Position numbers and translations under genes: made by a program. From Methyloligella halotolerans (GTDB lineage Bacteria; Pseudomonadota; Alphaproteobacteria; Rhizobiales; Methyloligellaceae), in assembly GCF_001708935.1 (NCBI RefSeq), contig NZ_MASI01000001.1, positions 434,001-498,000 of the forward strand: a stretch of DNA of 64,000 nt. Direction: 5' to 3'. Shown here piece by piece: positions 7,989-17,580 of this stretch (positions are counted from its first letter, which is position 1; every line of letters begins with the position of its first letter). The notes beneath the pieces were generated by a model that was not told the DNA's origin, searched no databases, and was given only the letters and a program-made list of their open reading frames with translations.

Positions 7989-8906
7989 GTGGCCGACCCG
8001 TCGCAAATTCCTTTGCCGCGCAAGATCCGCTACCTCGCCGAATACGCCGTTCTGCGGGGGCTGATCGGCTTCGTGCGGCTGTTCCCGATCGACCTCGCCG
8101 GCACGCTGTCGGGCAAGGCCTGGCGGCTGCTCGGCCCGTACAACAAGCGCCACAAGCGCGCGATGATGAATCTCGAGATCGCCTTTCCGGAGAAGACGAA
8201 GGAAGAGCGGGAGGCGATCGCGCGCGACATGTGGGAGAATCTCGGCCGGGTGATGGCCGAGACCATGAATATCGACCGGATCATCCAGCAACCGGACCGG
8301 CTGCACGTCACGAACGGCCATGTGATCGAGCGCTACCGGGAGAAGATGGGTCCGGTGCTGATCGTCACCATGCATATGGGCAACTGGGAAATCGGGATGT
8401 GGCCGGTGACCCTCGCGGGTGTCCGTCCCGCCGGCGTCTACCGTCTGGTGAAGAACCCGTATGTCGACCGCTACCTCCGGTCACAACGTCAGGCGCTCTA
8501 TCCGGGCGGGCTGTTCGGGCGCGGCCGGGCCGACGGCACCCAGGAGGGCCAGAAGACTGCGCGCCTGATCATGGATTATGTTCGCCAGGGCGGCCGGCTC
8601 GGCTTCATCTCCGATCTCTACGACCGCCAAGGTGTCGAGGTGCCGTTCTTCGGCTACCCTGCCAAGAGCATGCCGATCGCGGCCATGATCGCCCGGCGCG
8701 TGGGCGCCCGCATCTGGATCGGGCGCTGCGTGAGAATCGGGAATCGGGCTGTCTTTGACGTAAACGTGAATGAGCTGCACGTGCCCCGCACGCGTAATCA
8801 AGCGGAGGATATCCGCAACATCACGGCGGCCATCCAGCGCTGTTTCGAAGGTTGGATTCGGGAGCATCCCGAACAGTTTATGTGGTCCAACAGACGTTGG
8901 TTCTGA
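7989..8906 (+). CDS. LpxL/HtrB-family lipid A acyltransferase
   Basis: This 305-residue protein matches the Kdo-dependent lipid A late acyltransferase family: an N-terminal hydrophobic anchor, HKRAMMNLEIAFPEKTKEER, the catalytic H-x4-E motif (HMGNWEI near residue 125), then GGRLGFISDLYDRQGVEVPFFG with the second conserved acidic region, and a typical C-terminal EQFMWSNRRW. These enzymes add secondary acyl chains to lipid A on the inner leaflet. Start is GTG at 7989 with AGGAG seven bases upstream. It follows the UbiH-like gene by 148 bp on the same strand. Confidence 0.85.
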   Translation: MADPSQIPLPRKIRYLAEYAVLRGLIGFVRLFPIDLAGTLSGKAWRLLGPYNKRHKRAMMNLEIAFPEKTKEEREAIARDMWENLGRVMAETMNIDRIIQQPDRLHVTNGHVIERYREKMGPVLIVTMHMGNWEIGMWPVTLAGVRPAGVYRLVKNPYVDRYLRSQRQALYPGGLFGRGRADGTQEGQKTARLIMDYVRQGGRLGFISDLYDRQGVEVPFFGYPAKSMPIAAMIARRVGARIWIGRCVRIGNRAVFDVNVNELHVPRTRNQAEDIRNITAAIQRCFEGWIREHPEQFMWSNRRWF

Positions 8907-8993
8907 AGTGCTATTGCGGCACTTCCCACAATTGACAGTTTAAACTCGATGCGATCATCATCGCCTTGAAACTCCGATCGGAGGGGACCTGCC

Positions 8994-9326
8994 ATGGCGG
9001 TCGTCGGCAATGCCAAATATCAAATCGGACAAGTGGTGCGCCACCGGATCTATCCGTTCCGGGGGGTGATCTTCGACGTGGATCCGGCGTTCAACAATAC
9101 CGAGGAATGGTATCAGTCGATCCCGGAGGACGTGCGTCCTTCGAAGGAGCAGCCCTTTTATCACCTGCTCGCCGAGAACGCCGAGACCGAGTACATCGCC
9201 TATGTCTCGGAGCAGAATCTCATGCCTGACGAGTCCGACGAGCCGCTGCGCCATTCGCAAGTCTCGGAGCTATTCGAGGATCTGCAGGACGGCGTGTTCC
9301 GCTTCCGGTTCCTGCAGGAGCATTAG
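8994..9326 (+). CDS. hspQ: Heat shock protein HspQ
   Basis: The 110-residue protein has the YccV/HspQ core: YQIGQVVRHRIYPFRGVIFDVDP, an acidic middle with NTEEWYQSIPE, and QPFYHLLAENAETEYIAYVSEQNL. In E. coli HspQ binds hemimethylated DNA in vitro and acts as a heat-inducible enhancer of Lon proteolysis. A good ribosome binding site (GGAGGGG) precedes the ATG. A TTGACA occurs about 60 bp upstream but without a convincing -10 box. It is a single gene between lpxL and a strong terminator. Confidence 0.9.
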   Translation: MAVVGNAKYQIGQVVRHRIYPFRGVIFDVDPAFNNTEEWYQSIPEDVRPSKEQPFYHLLAENAETEYIAYVSEQNLMPDESDEPLRHSQVSELFEDLQDGVFRFRFLQEH

Positions 9327-9379
9327 GACGGCAGGCGCTTCGAAGAGTTCGGAGCCCGCTTCCCTGTCCCAGATACGAG

Positions 9380-9424
9380 AAGGGCCGCCGAGCAGATGCT
9401 CCGGCGGCCCTTTTCGCTTTTCTT
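9380..9424 (+). terminator. Rho-independent terminator after hspQ
   Basis: AGGGCCGCCG (9381-9390) pairs perfectly with CGGCGGCCCT (9402-9411) and is followed by TTTTCGCTTTTC on the plus strand. It begins 54 bp after the hspQ stop. Confidence 0.85.
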
Positions 9425-9463
9425 CTTCGCGACCCTCAGTCCTATGGGACCGGATCGGCGATG

Positions 9464-10213
9464 CTACTCGACCGGGACGGCCGTCTTGGGGGCAACCGAA
9501 CTGGCGCCACCGCCGTTTCCGCCGCCCTCTTTCTCGGCCTCAGCCTCAGCCGCCTTGTTGGCGAGCTCGGTCTGACGCTTGCGGATCATCTCCATCAGCC
9601 GGCGGCGGGCTTCCTGATACTTCGCCTTATCGACGGGCTCGCCGTCATAGGCCTTGGAGAAACCCTCGAGGGGAACCGGGAAGCCGATGGCCTTGCGCTG
9701 CAGATTGACCGCGGCGACGACCAGCTGCTTGCCGCCACGAAGCTCCTTGAGAAGCTCCGGCTTCAGCTCCATCTCGGCCTGGCAGCTCGTGGCATAGCAG
9801 AGCGTGTAGGGAAGCCGCAGGGGCTCGCCTTCATCGATGCGGATCTGCACGCCAGCCGGAATGGCAAGCGCGATCGCGGTGGGCAGACGGACGAGGAACG
9901 TCTCGGTGTCCTCACCTTCCACCTTGCGGATCGCCGCCGCCACCAGCACCATGCCGGTATTGCCGTCGAGTCGCTCGTGGTGGGTGAGGCAGATCTCCTT
10001 ATCCTGGGTCTGCGCGTTCTTCTCGCAAAGCTTCACCCAGGCGTCCTGTGCCGGTGCTGCACCCTGCTGAGGCGCGGCGGCGTTAGGAGCAGGCGCCTCC
10101 TGAGCGGAAGCCGGGGGCGCGAACATTGCAACCGTGCCGGCGAGCGCGACGAGGAGCGGAAGTCCCCGCACGCCCCTTTGGAGCCTGTTCCATTGATCTT
10201 TCGACCACAGCAT
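9464..10213 (-). CDS. IalB-family (invasion-associated locus B) periplasmic protein
   Basis: With the ATG at 10213 (AAGGAAAGG upstream) the product has a basic N-terminus, a hydrophobic signal (LPLLVALAGTVAMFAPPASA) and then an alanine/proline linker. The core matches IalB proteins: W-x-LCEKN...EICLTHHERLD, AAIRKVEGEDTETFLVRLP, GVQIRIDEGEPLRLPYTLCYATSCQAE with its cysteine pair, and a GKQLVVAAVN segment. The family is widespread in alphaproteobacteria. IalB helps Bartonella enter red cells, but in free-living species the role is unknown. The C-terminal 60 residues form a charged helix plus a glycine-rich tail. It is convergent with hspQ. Confidence 0.85.
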   Translation of the reverse strand: MLWSKDQWNRLQRGVRGLPLLVALAGTVAMFAPPASAQEAPAPNAAAPQQGAAPAQDAWVKLCEKNAQTQDKEICLTHHERLDGNTGMVLVAAAIRKVEGEDTETFLVRLPTAIALAIPAGVQIRIDEGEPLRLPYTLCYATSCQAEMELKPELLKELRGGKQLVVAAVNLQRKAIGFPVPLEGFSKAYDGEPVDKAKYQEARRRLMEMIRKRQTELANKAAEAEAEKEGGGNGGGASSVAPKTAVPVE

Positions 10214-10489
10214 AGCGAACCTTTCCTTGATCTCGCAGGACAGAAACCGCGGCAAACATCCTGCCGCTCGAGGCCAACTTTCGCCTGCGTTGGATTTTCT
10301 TACGGTCAATACCCGAATTGAGGCGTAGACGTGACTAGAGCCGTTATTCAAGAGACTTTGCGGCGTCACTGTCCGCGCAATGTGTCAGAAATGCCACAGC
10401 GGCCTTTTCAGATCTTCTGCAGGCGGACACGATACGAAGCGCAATCAACCGGTTGCTGTGACCTTCATCGCATCTATAGCCATGGCCGC

Positions 10490-12310
10490 TTGATTGTTAA
10501 AGCCCTAATTGTGGTCGCCGCGCTTGCCGCCAGCGCGAGCATGCCGAGCGCGAAAGCAGCCTCCTCCACGGCTCCCCAGCATGCGATTGCCATGCACGGA
10601 GAACCATTGCGGGAAAAGGGGTTCGACCATTTTCCTTATGTGAACCCTGATGCGCCGAAAGGCGGACGGCTGGTGCTCGGCGAACGGGGCAGCTTCGACA
10701 GCCTGACGCCGCTGATCGTGATGGGGCATGCCGCCGAGGGGCTGCTCGACTATGTCTACGAGTCGCTCATGGCGCGGTCCTATGACGAGCCCTTCACCCT
10801 CTACGCCAGGATCGCCGAGACCATCGAGACGCCGCCGGACCGCAGCTGGGTGCTCTTCCAGCTCAACCCGAGGGCGAAATTCTCGGACGGACACCCGATT
10901 ACGCCGAAGGATGTGATCTTCTCGTACCAGGTGTTGCGCGAACGGGGCCGGCCCAACCACCGCACCTTCTATTCCAAAATCGCAAAGGCGGAGCAGGTCG
11001 GCAAGCACGGTGTCAAATTCACCTTCGAGGACGGCTCCGACCGGGAGATGCCGCTCATAATGGGCCTGATGCCGGTCCTGCCGAGCCATCTCGTCGATCC
11101 GGAGACCTTCGAGACGACCAGCCTGCACATCCCCATCGGCAGCGGGCCCTACGTCGTGGGCTCGGTCGATGCGGGCAAGAGCATCACCTATAAGCGCGAT
11201 CCCGATTATTGGGGCCGCGATCTCAACGTGAACAAGGGACGGTTCAACTTCGACGAGATCCGCATCGAGTATTACAGGGACTCCGGAGCGATGCTCGAAG
11301 CCTTCAAATCCGGACTGATCGATTTCCGCGAGGAGGAGGATCCAACCTGGTGGACGGAGAGCTACGATTTTCCGGCGGTGCGCGACGGGCGCGTTGTGAA
11401 GGAAGCGCTTCCCATCGAAGTCCCGGCGGGCATGTCGGCGCTCGTGTTCAACACCCGCCGGCCGCAATTCGCCGACATCCGGGTCCGGCAGGCGTTGATC
11501 GAGCTGTTCGATTTCGACTGGATCAACCGGACCCTCTATCACGGCCAATACGACCGCACGCAGAGCTATTTCGCGCGGTCCGATCTCTCCTCCCATGGCC
11601 GGCCGGCGGACCTCCATGAGGAGGAGTTGCTGGCGCCCTACCCGGATGCGGTATTGCCCGACATCATGGACGGCACCTACGCACTGCCGGAAAGCGACGG
11701 CCGCGGTCAGAACCGCACCGGCCGCCGCAACGCGCTGAAGCTGTTCCGCGAGGCCGGATACGTCCTGAAGGACGGTCGGCTGATCAACGAAGCAACGGGC
11801 AAGCCCTTCTCCATCGAGATCCTGGCCGCAACCCGTCCCCAGGAGCGGTTGCTGCTCACTTATGCAAGAGCCCTGAAACAGTTAGGAATTGCCGTGCGAA
11901 TCCGGCAAGTTGACTCGGCACAATACCAGCGGCGGAAGCAGACCTTCGATTTCGACATGATCCAGTATTACTGGCCTGTCTCTCTGTCGCCTGGGAACGA
12001 GCAACTGTTTCGCTGGGGGAGCGAGGCTGCCGTGACCGACGGGTCCTTCAACTATCCTGGTATCGAGAGCGAAGCCGTGGACGCCATGATCGGCGCCCTG
12101 CTGCGGGCGAAGAGCGACAAGGATTTCGTCTCTTCGGTCAGGGCGCTCGACCGGGTGCTGCTGTCCGGGCGCTACGTCCTCCCCCTCTTCCATCTGCCCA
12201 AGCAATGGGTCGCCTATTGGCGGAGGCTGCACCGGCCCGAGCAGGTGCCGATCTTCGGTTATATCCTCGACACATGGTGGGCCGAGCCGAAGCCCGGGGG
12301 CGCCCAGTGA
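10490..12310 (+). CDS. Family 5 extracellular solute-binding protein, YejA-like peptide binder
   Basis: The protein matches SBP_bac_5 periplasmic receptors, closest in layout to YejA: AIAMHGEPLREKGFDHFPYVNP near the start, AKFSDGHPITPKDVIFSYQ, FSIEILAATRPQERLL and a C-terminal ...PLFHLPKQWVAYW. Such receptors feed oligopeptide or microcin-C-type ABC importers. The start is uncertain: the frame is open from an ATG at 10331, but a signal-like stretch (KALIVVAALAASASMPSAKA) begins after a TTG at 10490, which I use; no ribosome binding site is clear. No permease or ATPase gene follows. Instead the stop overlaps the next gene (GTGA). Confidence 0.75.
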   Translation: MIVKALIVVAALAASASMPSAKAASSTAPQHAIAMHGEPLREKGFDHFPYVNPDAPKGGRLVLGERGSFDSLTPLIVMGHAAEGLLDYVYESLMARSYDEPFTLYARIAETIETPPDRSWVLFQLNPRAKFSDGHPITPKDVIFSYQVLRERGRPNHRTFYSKIAKAEQVGKHGVKFTFEDGSDREMPLIMGLMPVLPSHLVDPETFETTSLHIPIGSGPYVVGSVDAGKSITYKRDPDYWGRDLNVNKGRFNFDEIRIEYYRDSGAMLEAFKSGLIDFREEEDPTWWTESYDFPAVRDGRVVKEALPIEVPAGMSALVFNTRRPQFADIRVRQALIELFDFDWINRTLYHGQYDRTQSYFARSDLSSHGRPADLHEEELLAPYPDAVLPDIMDGTYALPESDGRGQNRTGRRNALKLFREAGYVLKDGRLINEATGKPFSIEILAATRPQERLLLTYARALKQLGIAVRIRQVDSAQYQRRKQTFDFDMIQYYWPVSLSPGNEQLFRWGSEAAVTDGSFNYPGIESEAVDAMIGALLRAKSDKDFVSSVRALDRVLLSGRYVLPLFHLPKQWVAYWRRLHRPEQVPIFGYILDTWWAEPKPGGAQ

Positions 12311-13992
12311 GCGAGGCGCCTTCGGAGAACGCCCCGGACGCGGCACAGGCGGGACGCAACGAGAGCCCGGTCCTGGCCGGAAGCACGCTCTTCCGTCAGC
12401 GGGCTGAGCGTCGTCCACAGGCGCTTGCGCTGGCCGACCGGGCCGACCGGGCCGCGTTCGGCATGGAGCCAGGCAGGACCTACTCCTATGGCGAAGCCGA
12501 CCGGGCAATTGACGCGCTCTGTCGTTTCTTCGCCGATCACGGGCTGGAGCCCGGCGACACGGTCGGCGTCCAGATGCCCAATGTCGCCGAGACGGTTCTG
12601 ATCTATCTGGCGGCATGGCGAAGCGGCCTCACCGTCGCGGCCTTTCCCCATCTCTGGCACAAGACCGAGGTGGCGGAGGCCTGCGCCACCCTCGACCCGG
12701 CGGCTCTGATAGGCGCCGGAACGACCGGGGACGGCACGGTGACCGAGATTCTCCGTGAGACGGCTGCCATGCATTTCAGCGTGCGGCTGGTGGCGGGCTT
12801 CGGGCCCGGCCTCCCCGACGGTATCGCCGATCTCGGCCGGGTGTTCTCCGAGGATGATGCCGACGGAGATGCGAGCCCCGTTGCCGAGCATCATTCCTAC
12901 GCGCCCGCTCTGATCACATTCACGGCCCGGCCCGGCCATCCGCTGCTTCCCGTCCCCCATAGTTGCGAGACGCTACTGGCCCAGGGCGCCATGACCGTGC
13001 TCGCCCTGGGGCTGAATGCGGACGATCGCATTCTCAATGCGTTCCCGTTGAGCGGGCCGACCGGTCTCACCCTCGGACTGATGCCGTGGCTGGTTTCGGG
13101 TGGCGTGCTGATCCAGCACCACGCCTTCGACGCCGCGGTCTTCGCGCAGCAGGTCGGCGAGGCTCAGGCGACCGTCACGGCGCTGCCGGCCCCGGTCTTG
13201 AGCGCCTTCTCCAAGCGGCTCACGGTCAAGCAGGCCATGTCGCTGAAGCGCATCGGCCGGGTCATCCATGCCTGCCGCGCGTCGGCCCCCGCTCCGAGCT
13301 TCGGCGGCTTCTCGCCGATCCTATTCGACGTTCACGCGCTGGGCGATCTCGCCTGCGTGCTGCTCACCTATATGGACGGCGCCGATGCGAGCCTTCTGCC
13401 GCGGGGCAAGCTGACTCTTGCCGCGCCGGAGAAGGAAGGGGTCGTTTTCGTGGAGACCGCTCTGAGCAAGAGCAACAATGCCGAGGTGGCCGAGCTCCTG
13501 CTCAGGGGACCCGCGGTGGCGTGCGGTCACGGCCATGGGCCCATCACGCCCGATGGGCGCGGCTTCGTTGGCACCGGCATCCCCTGCCTCCCTGAGCCTG
13601 CGCCCGAACCGCTGCTCCGGCTGAAGCGCGATCCCGAGCTGATCCATCTCGGCGCCGTCCTCGTGTCCGCGAGCGAATTGGACCGTCTCTATGGCAGCTT
13701 TCCTGCCTGCGAGGACGCGGCCTGCTTCGCGGTCCCCGATCCCGTGCTCGGCGAGCGGGTCTGCGCCGCTCTCGTGGCGAAGCCCGGGCAGTCGGTGCGC
13801 CGCAGCTCGCTCCACTGGTTCCTGAAGAGCCGTCAGGTCGCGTCTTACAAGATGCCGGAGGACGTGATCGAGGTGCCCCGCATCCCCCGCCGGCCGGACG
13901 GGCGTGTGATGCGTGAGCGTCTGGCGGCCCATCTCACGGATGAGAGGGACCCTTGGGTGGATGCGTCGGAGACCGCCGAGCAGGTCTCGTAA
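12307..13992 (+). CDS. Acyl-CoA synthetase (AMP-binding) homologue with degenerate active site
   Basis: Overall order and length (561 aa) fit the ANL adenylating superfamily: a membrane-side RTYSYGEADRAIDALCRFFADHG, VGVQMPNVAETVLIYLAAWRSGL, and a C-terminal subdomain with FAVPDPVLGERVCAALV and VASYKMPEDVIEVPRIPRR. The catalytic motifs are eroded. The phosphate loop normally reading SGTTGxPK is TARPGHPLLP, the YGxTE region reads DVHALGDL, and the catalytic lysine of the C-terminal PxTxxGK motif is replaced in RPDGRVMR. The GTG start overlaps the stop of the solute-binding gene, implying translational coupling. It may bind acyl groups without activating them, or use a substrate needing different residues. 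The function is unknown. Confidence 0.7.
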   Translation: MSEAPSENAPDAAQAGRNESPVLAGSTLFRQRAERRPQALALADRADRAAFGMEPGRTYSYGEADRAIDALCRFFADHGLEPGDTVGVQMPNVAETVLIYLAAWRSGLTVAAFPHLWHKTEVAEACATLDPAALIGAGTTGDGTVTEILRETAAMHFSVRLVAGFGPGLPDGIADLGRVFSEDDADGDASPVAEHHSYAPALITFTARPGHPLLPVPHSCETLLAQGAMTVLALGLNADDRILNAFPLSGPTGLTLGLMPWLVSGGVLIQHHAFDAAVFAQQVGEAQATVTALPAPVLSAFSKRLTVKQAMSLKRIGRVIHACRASAPAPSFGGFSPILFDVHALGDLACVLLTYMDGADASLLPRGKLTLAAPEKEGVVFVETALSKSNNAEVAELLLRGPAVACGHGHGPITPDGRGFVGTGIPCLPEPAPEPLLRLKRDPELIHLGAVLVSASELDRLYGSFPACEDAACFAVPDPVLGERVCAALVAKPGQSVRRSSLHWFLKSRQVASYKMPEDVIEVPRIPRRPDGRVMRERLAAHLTDERDPWVDASETAEQVS

Positions 13993-14001
13993 ACCTTTCT
14001 G

Positions 14002-14037
14002 CAGCGCTCTTGCGTCCGGCATCGGACCCGGGCGCTG
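14002..14037. terminator. Possible bidirectional terminator hairpin
   Basis: A two-part stem, CAGCGC (14002-14007) with GCGCTG (14032-14037) and inside it GTCCG-GCAT-CGGAC (14014-14027), lies between the convergent acyl-CoA-synthetase homologue and mfd. On the plus strand it is followed by TCATTT, a weak U-tract. Confidence 0.4.
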
Positions 14038-14058
14038 TCATTTCCCCGCCTGTGCGGC

Positions 14059-17000
14059 CTAAGCGGCCTTCTTGCCCCGGCTTGCGATTTCGGCCAGCTC
14101 GGCCAGGAGCTTCCGCGCGCCGTCCAGCCGGTCCTTCGGCTCCGGCCAGTCTTCGTAATAGACGAGCTTATGGTCGGGCTGCAGCTTCACGCCGACGCCC
14201 TCCTTGCCGATGAAGGCGATGAGCCCCTCGGGATTGGCGAAGCTCTGGTTCCGGAAAGAGAGCACCGCGCCCTTCGGGCCGGCATCGATCTGCTCCACGC
14301 CCGCCTGGCGGCATAGACGCTTGATCTCCACGACCTCCAAAAGGTGGCGGACCTCGTCCGGCAGCGGGCCGAAGCGATCGATCATCTCAGCGGCAAAGGC
14401 ATCGATGCTCTGGGCGTCGTCGGCCGAGGACAGCCGGCGATAGAGACCGAGGCGGACCTGGAGATCCGGGACGTAAGGCTCCGGGATGAGAACCGAGGTG
14501 CCGAGATTGATGCGCGGCGACCATTGTTCTTCGACGAGCATCCCGTCGCCGCCCTTCAGCGCCTCGATCGCCTCTTCCAGCATGCTCTGGTAAAGCTCGT
14601 AGCCGACCTCGCGGATATGACCCGACTGCTCCTCGCCGAGGAGATTTCCCGCGCCGCGGATATCGAGATCGTGGCTTGCGAGGGTGAAGCCGGCTCCTAG
14701 GCTATCCAGGGATTGCAGCACCTTCAGGCGGCGTTCGGCCGTGGGCGTCAGATGCTTGTTCGCAGGTGTGGTGAAATAGGCATAAGCGCGGATCTTGGAC
14801 CGGCCGACCCGGCCGCGCAGCTGGTAGAGCTGGGCCAGCCCGAACATATCCGCACGATGGACGATCAGGGTGTTGGCCGAGGGAACGTCCAGTCCCGACT
14901 CCACGATGGTGGTGGAGAGCAGCACGTCGTATTGCCGGTCATAGAAGGCATTCATGACCTGATCGAGCTCCTTGGAGCCCATCTGGCCATGGGCGCGGCC
15001 GATCTTCAGTTCGGACACGTGCTCCTTGAGGAATGCCTCGGCATCGTCGAGATCCGAAACGCGTGGCACGACATAGAAGGTCTGGCCGCCGCGGAAGCGT
15101 TCCCGCAACAGGGCCTCGCGCAGAATCATGGGATCGAACGGCGTCACATAGGTGCGAACCGCGAGGCGGTCCACGGGCGGGGTCGCGATGATCGACATCT
15201 CGCGCACGCCGGACAGGGCCAGCTGGAGGGTGCGCGGAATCGGCGTGGCGGTGAGCGTCAGGACGTGGACGTCCTCGCGAAGCGCCTTCAACCGCTCCTT
15301 GTGGCCGACCCCGAAATGCTGCTCCTCGTCGATGATCAGAAGGCCCAGATCGGCAAAGTCGACGGATGTGCCGAGCAGCGCATGGGTTCCGACGACGATG
15401 TCGATATCGCCGCTCTTCAGAAGCTTCTTCGTCTCGTTGATGTCCTTCTGGCTCACCAGTCTCGAGGCTTGGGCGATCTTCACGGGCAAGCCGCGGAAAC
15501 GCTCCACGAAGGTCGCGTAGTGCTGGCGGGCCAGAAGCGTGGTCGGCACCACGACGGCCACCTGCTTGCCGGCGAGAACCGCGATAAGGGCGGCACGCAG
15601 CGCCACCTCCGTCTTGCCGAAGCCGACATCGCCGCAGATCAGACGATCCATGGGCTTGCCGCTGCGCAGGTCGTCGATCACCGCCTCGATGGCGTTGGCC
15701 TGATCCTCGGTCTCCTCATAGGGGAAACGCGCGGCGAACTCGTCATAGAGGCCTTCCGGCGGATAGATGGCCGGCGCCGTGCGCAGCTCCCGCAGGGCGG
15801 CCACCTTGATGAGCTTCTCGGCGATGTCCCGGATGCGCTTCTTGAGCTTGGCCTTGCGGGACTGCCAGCCCACGCCACCGAGCTTGTCGAGCTGCACCCC
15901 CGCCTCCTCCGAGCCGAAGCGGGTCAGGAGATCGATATTCTCGACGGGCAGATAGAGCTTGTCGCCGCCCTGATAGGTCAGCTCCAAACAATCATGGGGC
16001 TCGCCGAGGGCTTCGATGGCGGTGAGGCCGGCAAAACGGCCGATACCGTGATCGGCATGGACGACCAGATCGCCGACACTGAGGCTCGACGCCTCGGTGA
16101 GGACGTCGGCGCCCTTCTTGTGGCGGGTGCGGCGGACGAGGCGGTCGCCCAGGATGTCCTGCTCGCCGATGACCGCGAGGTCCGGGGTCTCGAAGCCCGT
16201 CTCCAGGGGCAACACGGCGAAGGCGGCAATGTCGCGCGGAACGGTCAGGATCTCGGGATAATGGTCGATATGGCGGACCTTACCGGTGCCATGCTCTTCC
16301 AGAAGCGTGGCAAGGCGTTCCCGGGCGCCCGGCGTCCAGCAGGCGACGAGGACACGCTTCTTTTCGGTCTTCAGCTTCTGGATATGGGCGACGACGGCAT
16401 CGAAGACATTGGCGTTCTCGGCCTTGCGCTCGGCCGCGAAGGACCGGCCCTGGCGGCCGCCGAACGAGGTGACCTCGCCTTTCGCGTCTTCGGGGCGCTC
16501 GAAGGGGGAAAGTGAGACGACGGATCGACCGGTGAGCGCCGCGGTCCAGTCCTTCTCGGTCAGAAACATGCTCTCCGGCGGCACCGGATTATACGGAGTC
16601 GCGCCGAAGGCCTTGCGCTCGAGAGCCTGCTCGCGGGCCTCGTAGTGATCCTGGATCTGCTCCAGGCGCTTCTCCTTCGCGTCGTCCACCAGCGGATCGA
16701 GGCTCAGAGCGGCGTCCGGCACGTAATCGAACACAGTCTCCAGCCGGTCGTGAAAGAGCGGCAGCCAGTGCTCCATGCCCTGGTGCTGATGGCCCGCCGA
16801 GATGGATTCGTAGAGGGGATCCTCGCTGGTGACGGGCCCGAAGAGCTCGATATAGCGCTGGCGGAAAGCGCGGCGCGTCTCCTCGGTCAGTGCCAGCTCG
16901 CTCATGGGACGGAGCACGAGCTCAGTCAGCTGCTTTGTCGAGCGCTGGGTCTCGGGGTCGAAGCATTTGATGGTCTCCAGCGTGTCGCCGAAAAAGTCGA

Positions 17001-17580
17001 GCCGCGCCGTTTGGCCGCCCGGCGGGAACAGATCGAGGATGCCGCCGCGTACCGCGTATTGGCCGGGATCGGTCACGGTGCCCGAGCGGACATAGCCGGA
17101 CATCTCCAACCCTTCGACCAGGGAGGCCATATTGACGCTCTGACCGGGCTTCAGGTGCTGCACGGAATTCTCGATGAAGCTCCGCGGCGGAAGCCGCTGC
17201 AGCAGCGCGTTGATTGTGGTGAGCACGATCAGCGGCCGCTTCTCATTCCGGTCCCGGTTGGCAAGCGTGCCGAGGGTCAGGATGCGCTGGGCGACCAGGT
17301 CGCCATTGGGCGCCACGCGGTCGTAAGGAACGCTGTCCCACGCCGGCAGGCTGAGCTGCTCCACATCGGGGGCGAAGAACTCGATCGCGTTCTCAAGCGT
17401 CGTCATCCGCTGGGCATCGCGCGCCACATGCAGGAGTGACTGCCCCGCCTTTCCGGCATCGCGCGCGAGCTGGCCCAGCAGCATGGCGTCGACGCCTTCC
17501 GGAACGCCCCCGGCAATCACCGGCTTGCCGGAAAGGAGCCCCTGAACCGGGGTGGATAGAAGAGATGGATCTTTCGCCAC
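14059..17580 (-). CDS. mfd: Transcription-repair coupling factor Mfd
   Basis: The 1173-residue protein has full Mfd architecture: an N-terminal UvrB-homology module (LSLPAWDSVPYDRVAPN), an RNA-polymerase-interacting CarD-like domain (SVGDLVVHADHGIGRFAGL), a RecG-like translocase with Walker A (ICGDVGFGKTEVA), DEEQ box (LIIDEEQHFGVGHKER), motif VI region (QLRGRVGRSK), and the C-terminal TRCF domain (LYRRLSSADDAQSIDAFAAEM). It removes RNA polymerase stalled at lesions and recruits UvrA. The start is a GTG. The upstream sdhE reading frame runs into its first 188 bp, probably because of an indel in sdhE. Confidence 0.97.
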   Translation of the reverse strand: MAKDPSLLSTPVQGLLSGKPVIAGGVPEGVDAMLLGQLARDAGKAGQSLLHVARDAQRMTTLENAIEFFAPDVEQLSLPAWDSVPYDRVAPNGDLVAQRILTLGTLANRDRNEKRPLIVLTTINALLQRLPPRSFIENSVQHLKPGQSVNMASLVEGLEMSGYVRSGTVTDPGQYAVRGGILDLFPPGGQTARLDFFGDTLETIKCFDPETQRSTKQLTELVLRPMSELALTEETRRAFRQRYIELFGPVTSEDPLYESISAGHQHQGMEHWLPLFHDRLETVFDYVPDAALSLDPLVDDAKEKRLEQIQDHYEAREQALERKAFGATPYNPVPPESMFLTEKDWTAALTGRSVVSLSPFERPEDAKGEVTSFGGRQGRSFAAERKAENANVFDAVVAHIQKLKTEKKRVLVACWTPGARERLATLLEEHGTGKVRHIDHYPEILTVPRDIAAFAVLPLETGFETPDLAVIGEQDILGDRLVRRTRHKKGADVLTEASSLSVGDLVVHADHGIGRFAGLTAIEALGEPHDCLELTYQGGDKLYLPVENIDLLTRFGSEEAGVQLDKLGGVGWQSRKAKLKKRIRDIAEKLIKVAALRELRTAPAIYPPEGLYDEFAARFPYEETEDQANAIEAVIDDLRSGKPMDRLICGDVGFGKTEVALRAALIAVLAGKQVAVVVPTTLLARQHYATFVERFRGLPVKIAQASRLVSQKDINETKKLLKSGDIDIVVGTHALLGTSVDFADLGLLIIDEEQHFGVGHKERLKALREDVHVLTLTATPIPRTLQLALSGVREMSIIATPPVDRLAVRTYVTPFDPMILREALLRERFRGGQTFYVVPRVSDLDDAEAFLKEHVSELKIGRAHGQMGSKELDQVMNAFYDRQYDVLLSTTIVESGLDVPSANTLIVHRADMFGLAQLYQLRGRVGRSKIRAYAYFTTPANKHLTPTAERRLKVLQSLDSLGAGFTLASHDLDIRGAGNLLGEEQSGHIREVGYELYQSMLEEAIEALKGGDGMLVEEQWSPRINLGTSVLIPEPYVPDLQVRLGLYRRLSSADDAQSIDAFAAEMIDRFGPLPDEVRHLLEVVEIKRLCRQAGVEQIDAGPKGAVLSFRNQSFANPEGLIAFIGKEGVGVKLQPDHKLVYYEDWPEPKDRLDGARKLLAELAEIASRGKKAA

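Noticed and set aside
8932..8993. Heat-shock promoter for hspQ
   Set aside because: A TTGACA is present, but no -10 box at proper spacing, and no sigma-32-like pair of elements could be found with confidence.
14713..16515. A 600-codon open frame on the plus strand opposite mfd, and similar long antisense frames opposite glmS, glmU, the porin and the fusion gene
   Set aside because: They lie fully opposite genes with strong homology, have the histidine/arginine/glycine-rich composition typical of antisense frames in high-G+C DNA, and show no domain motifs.
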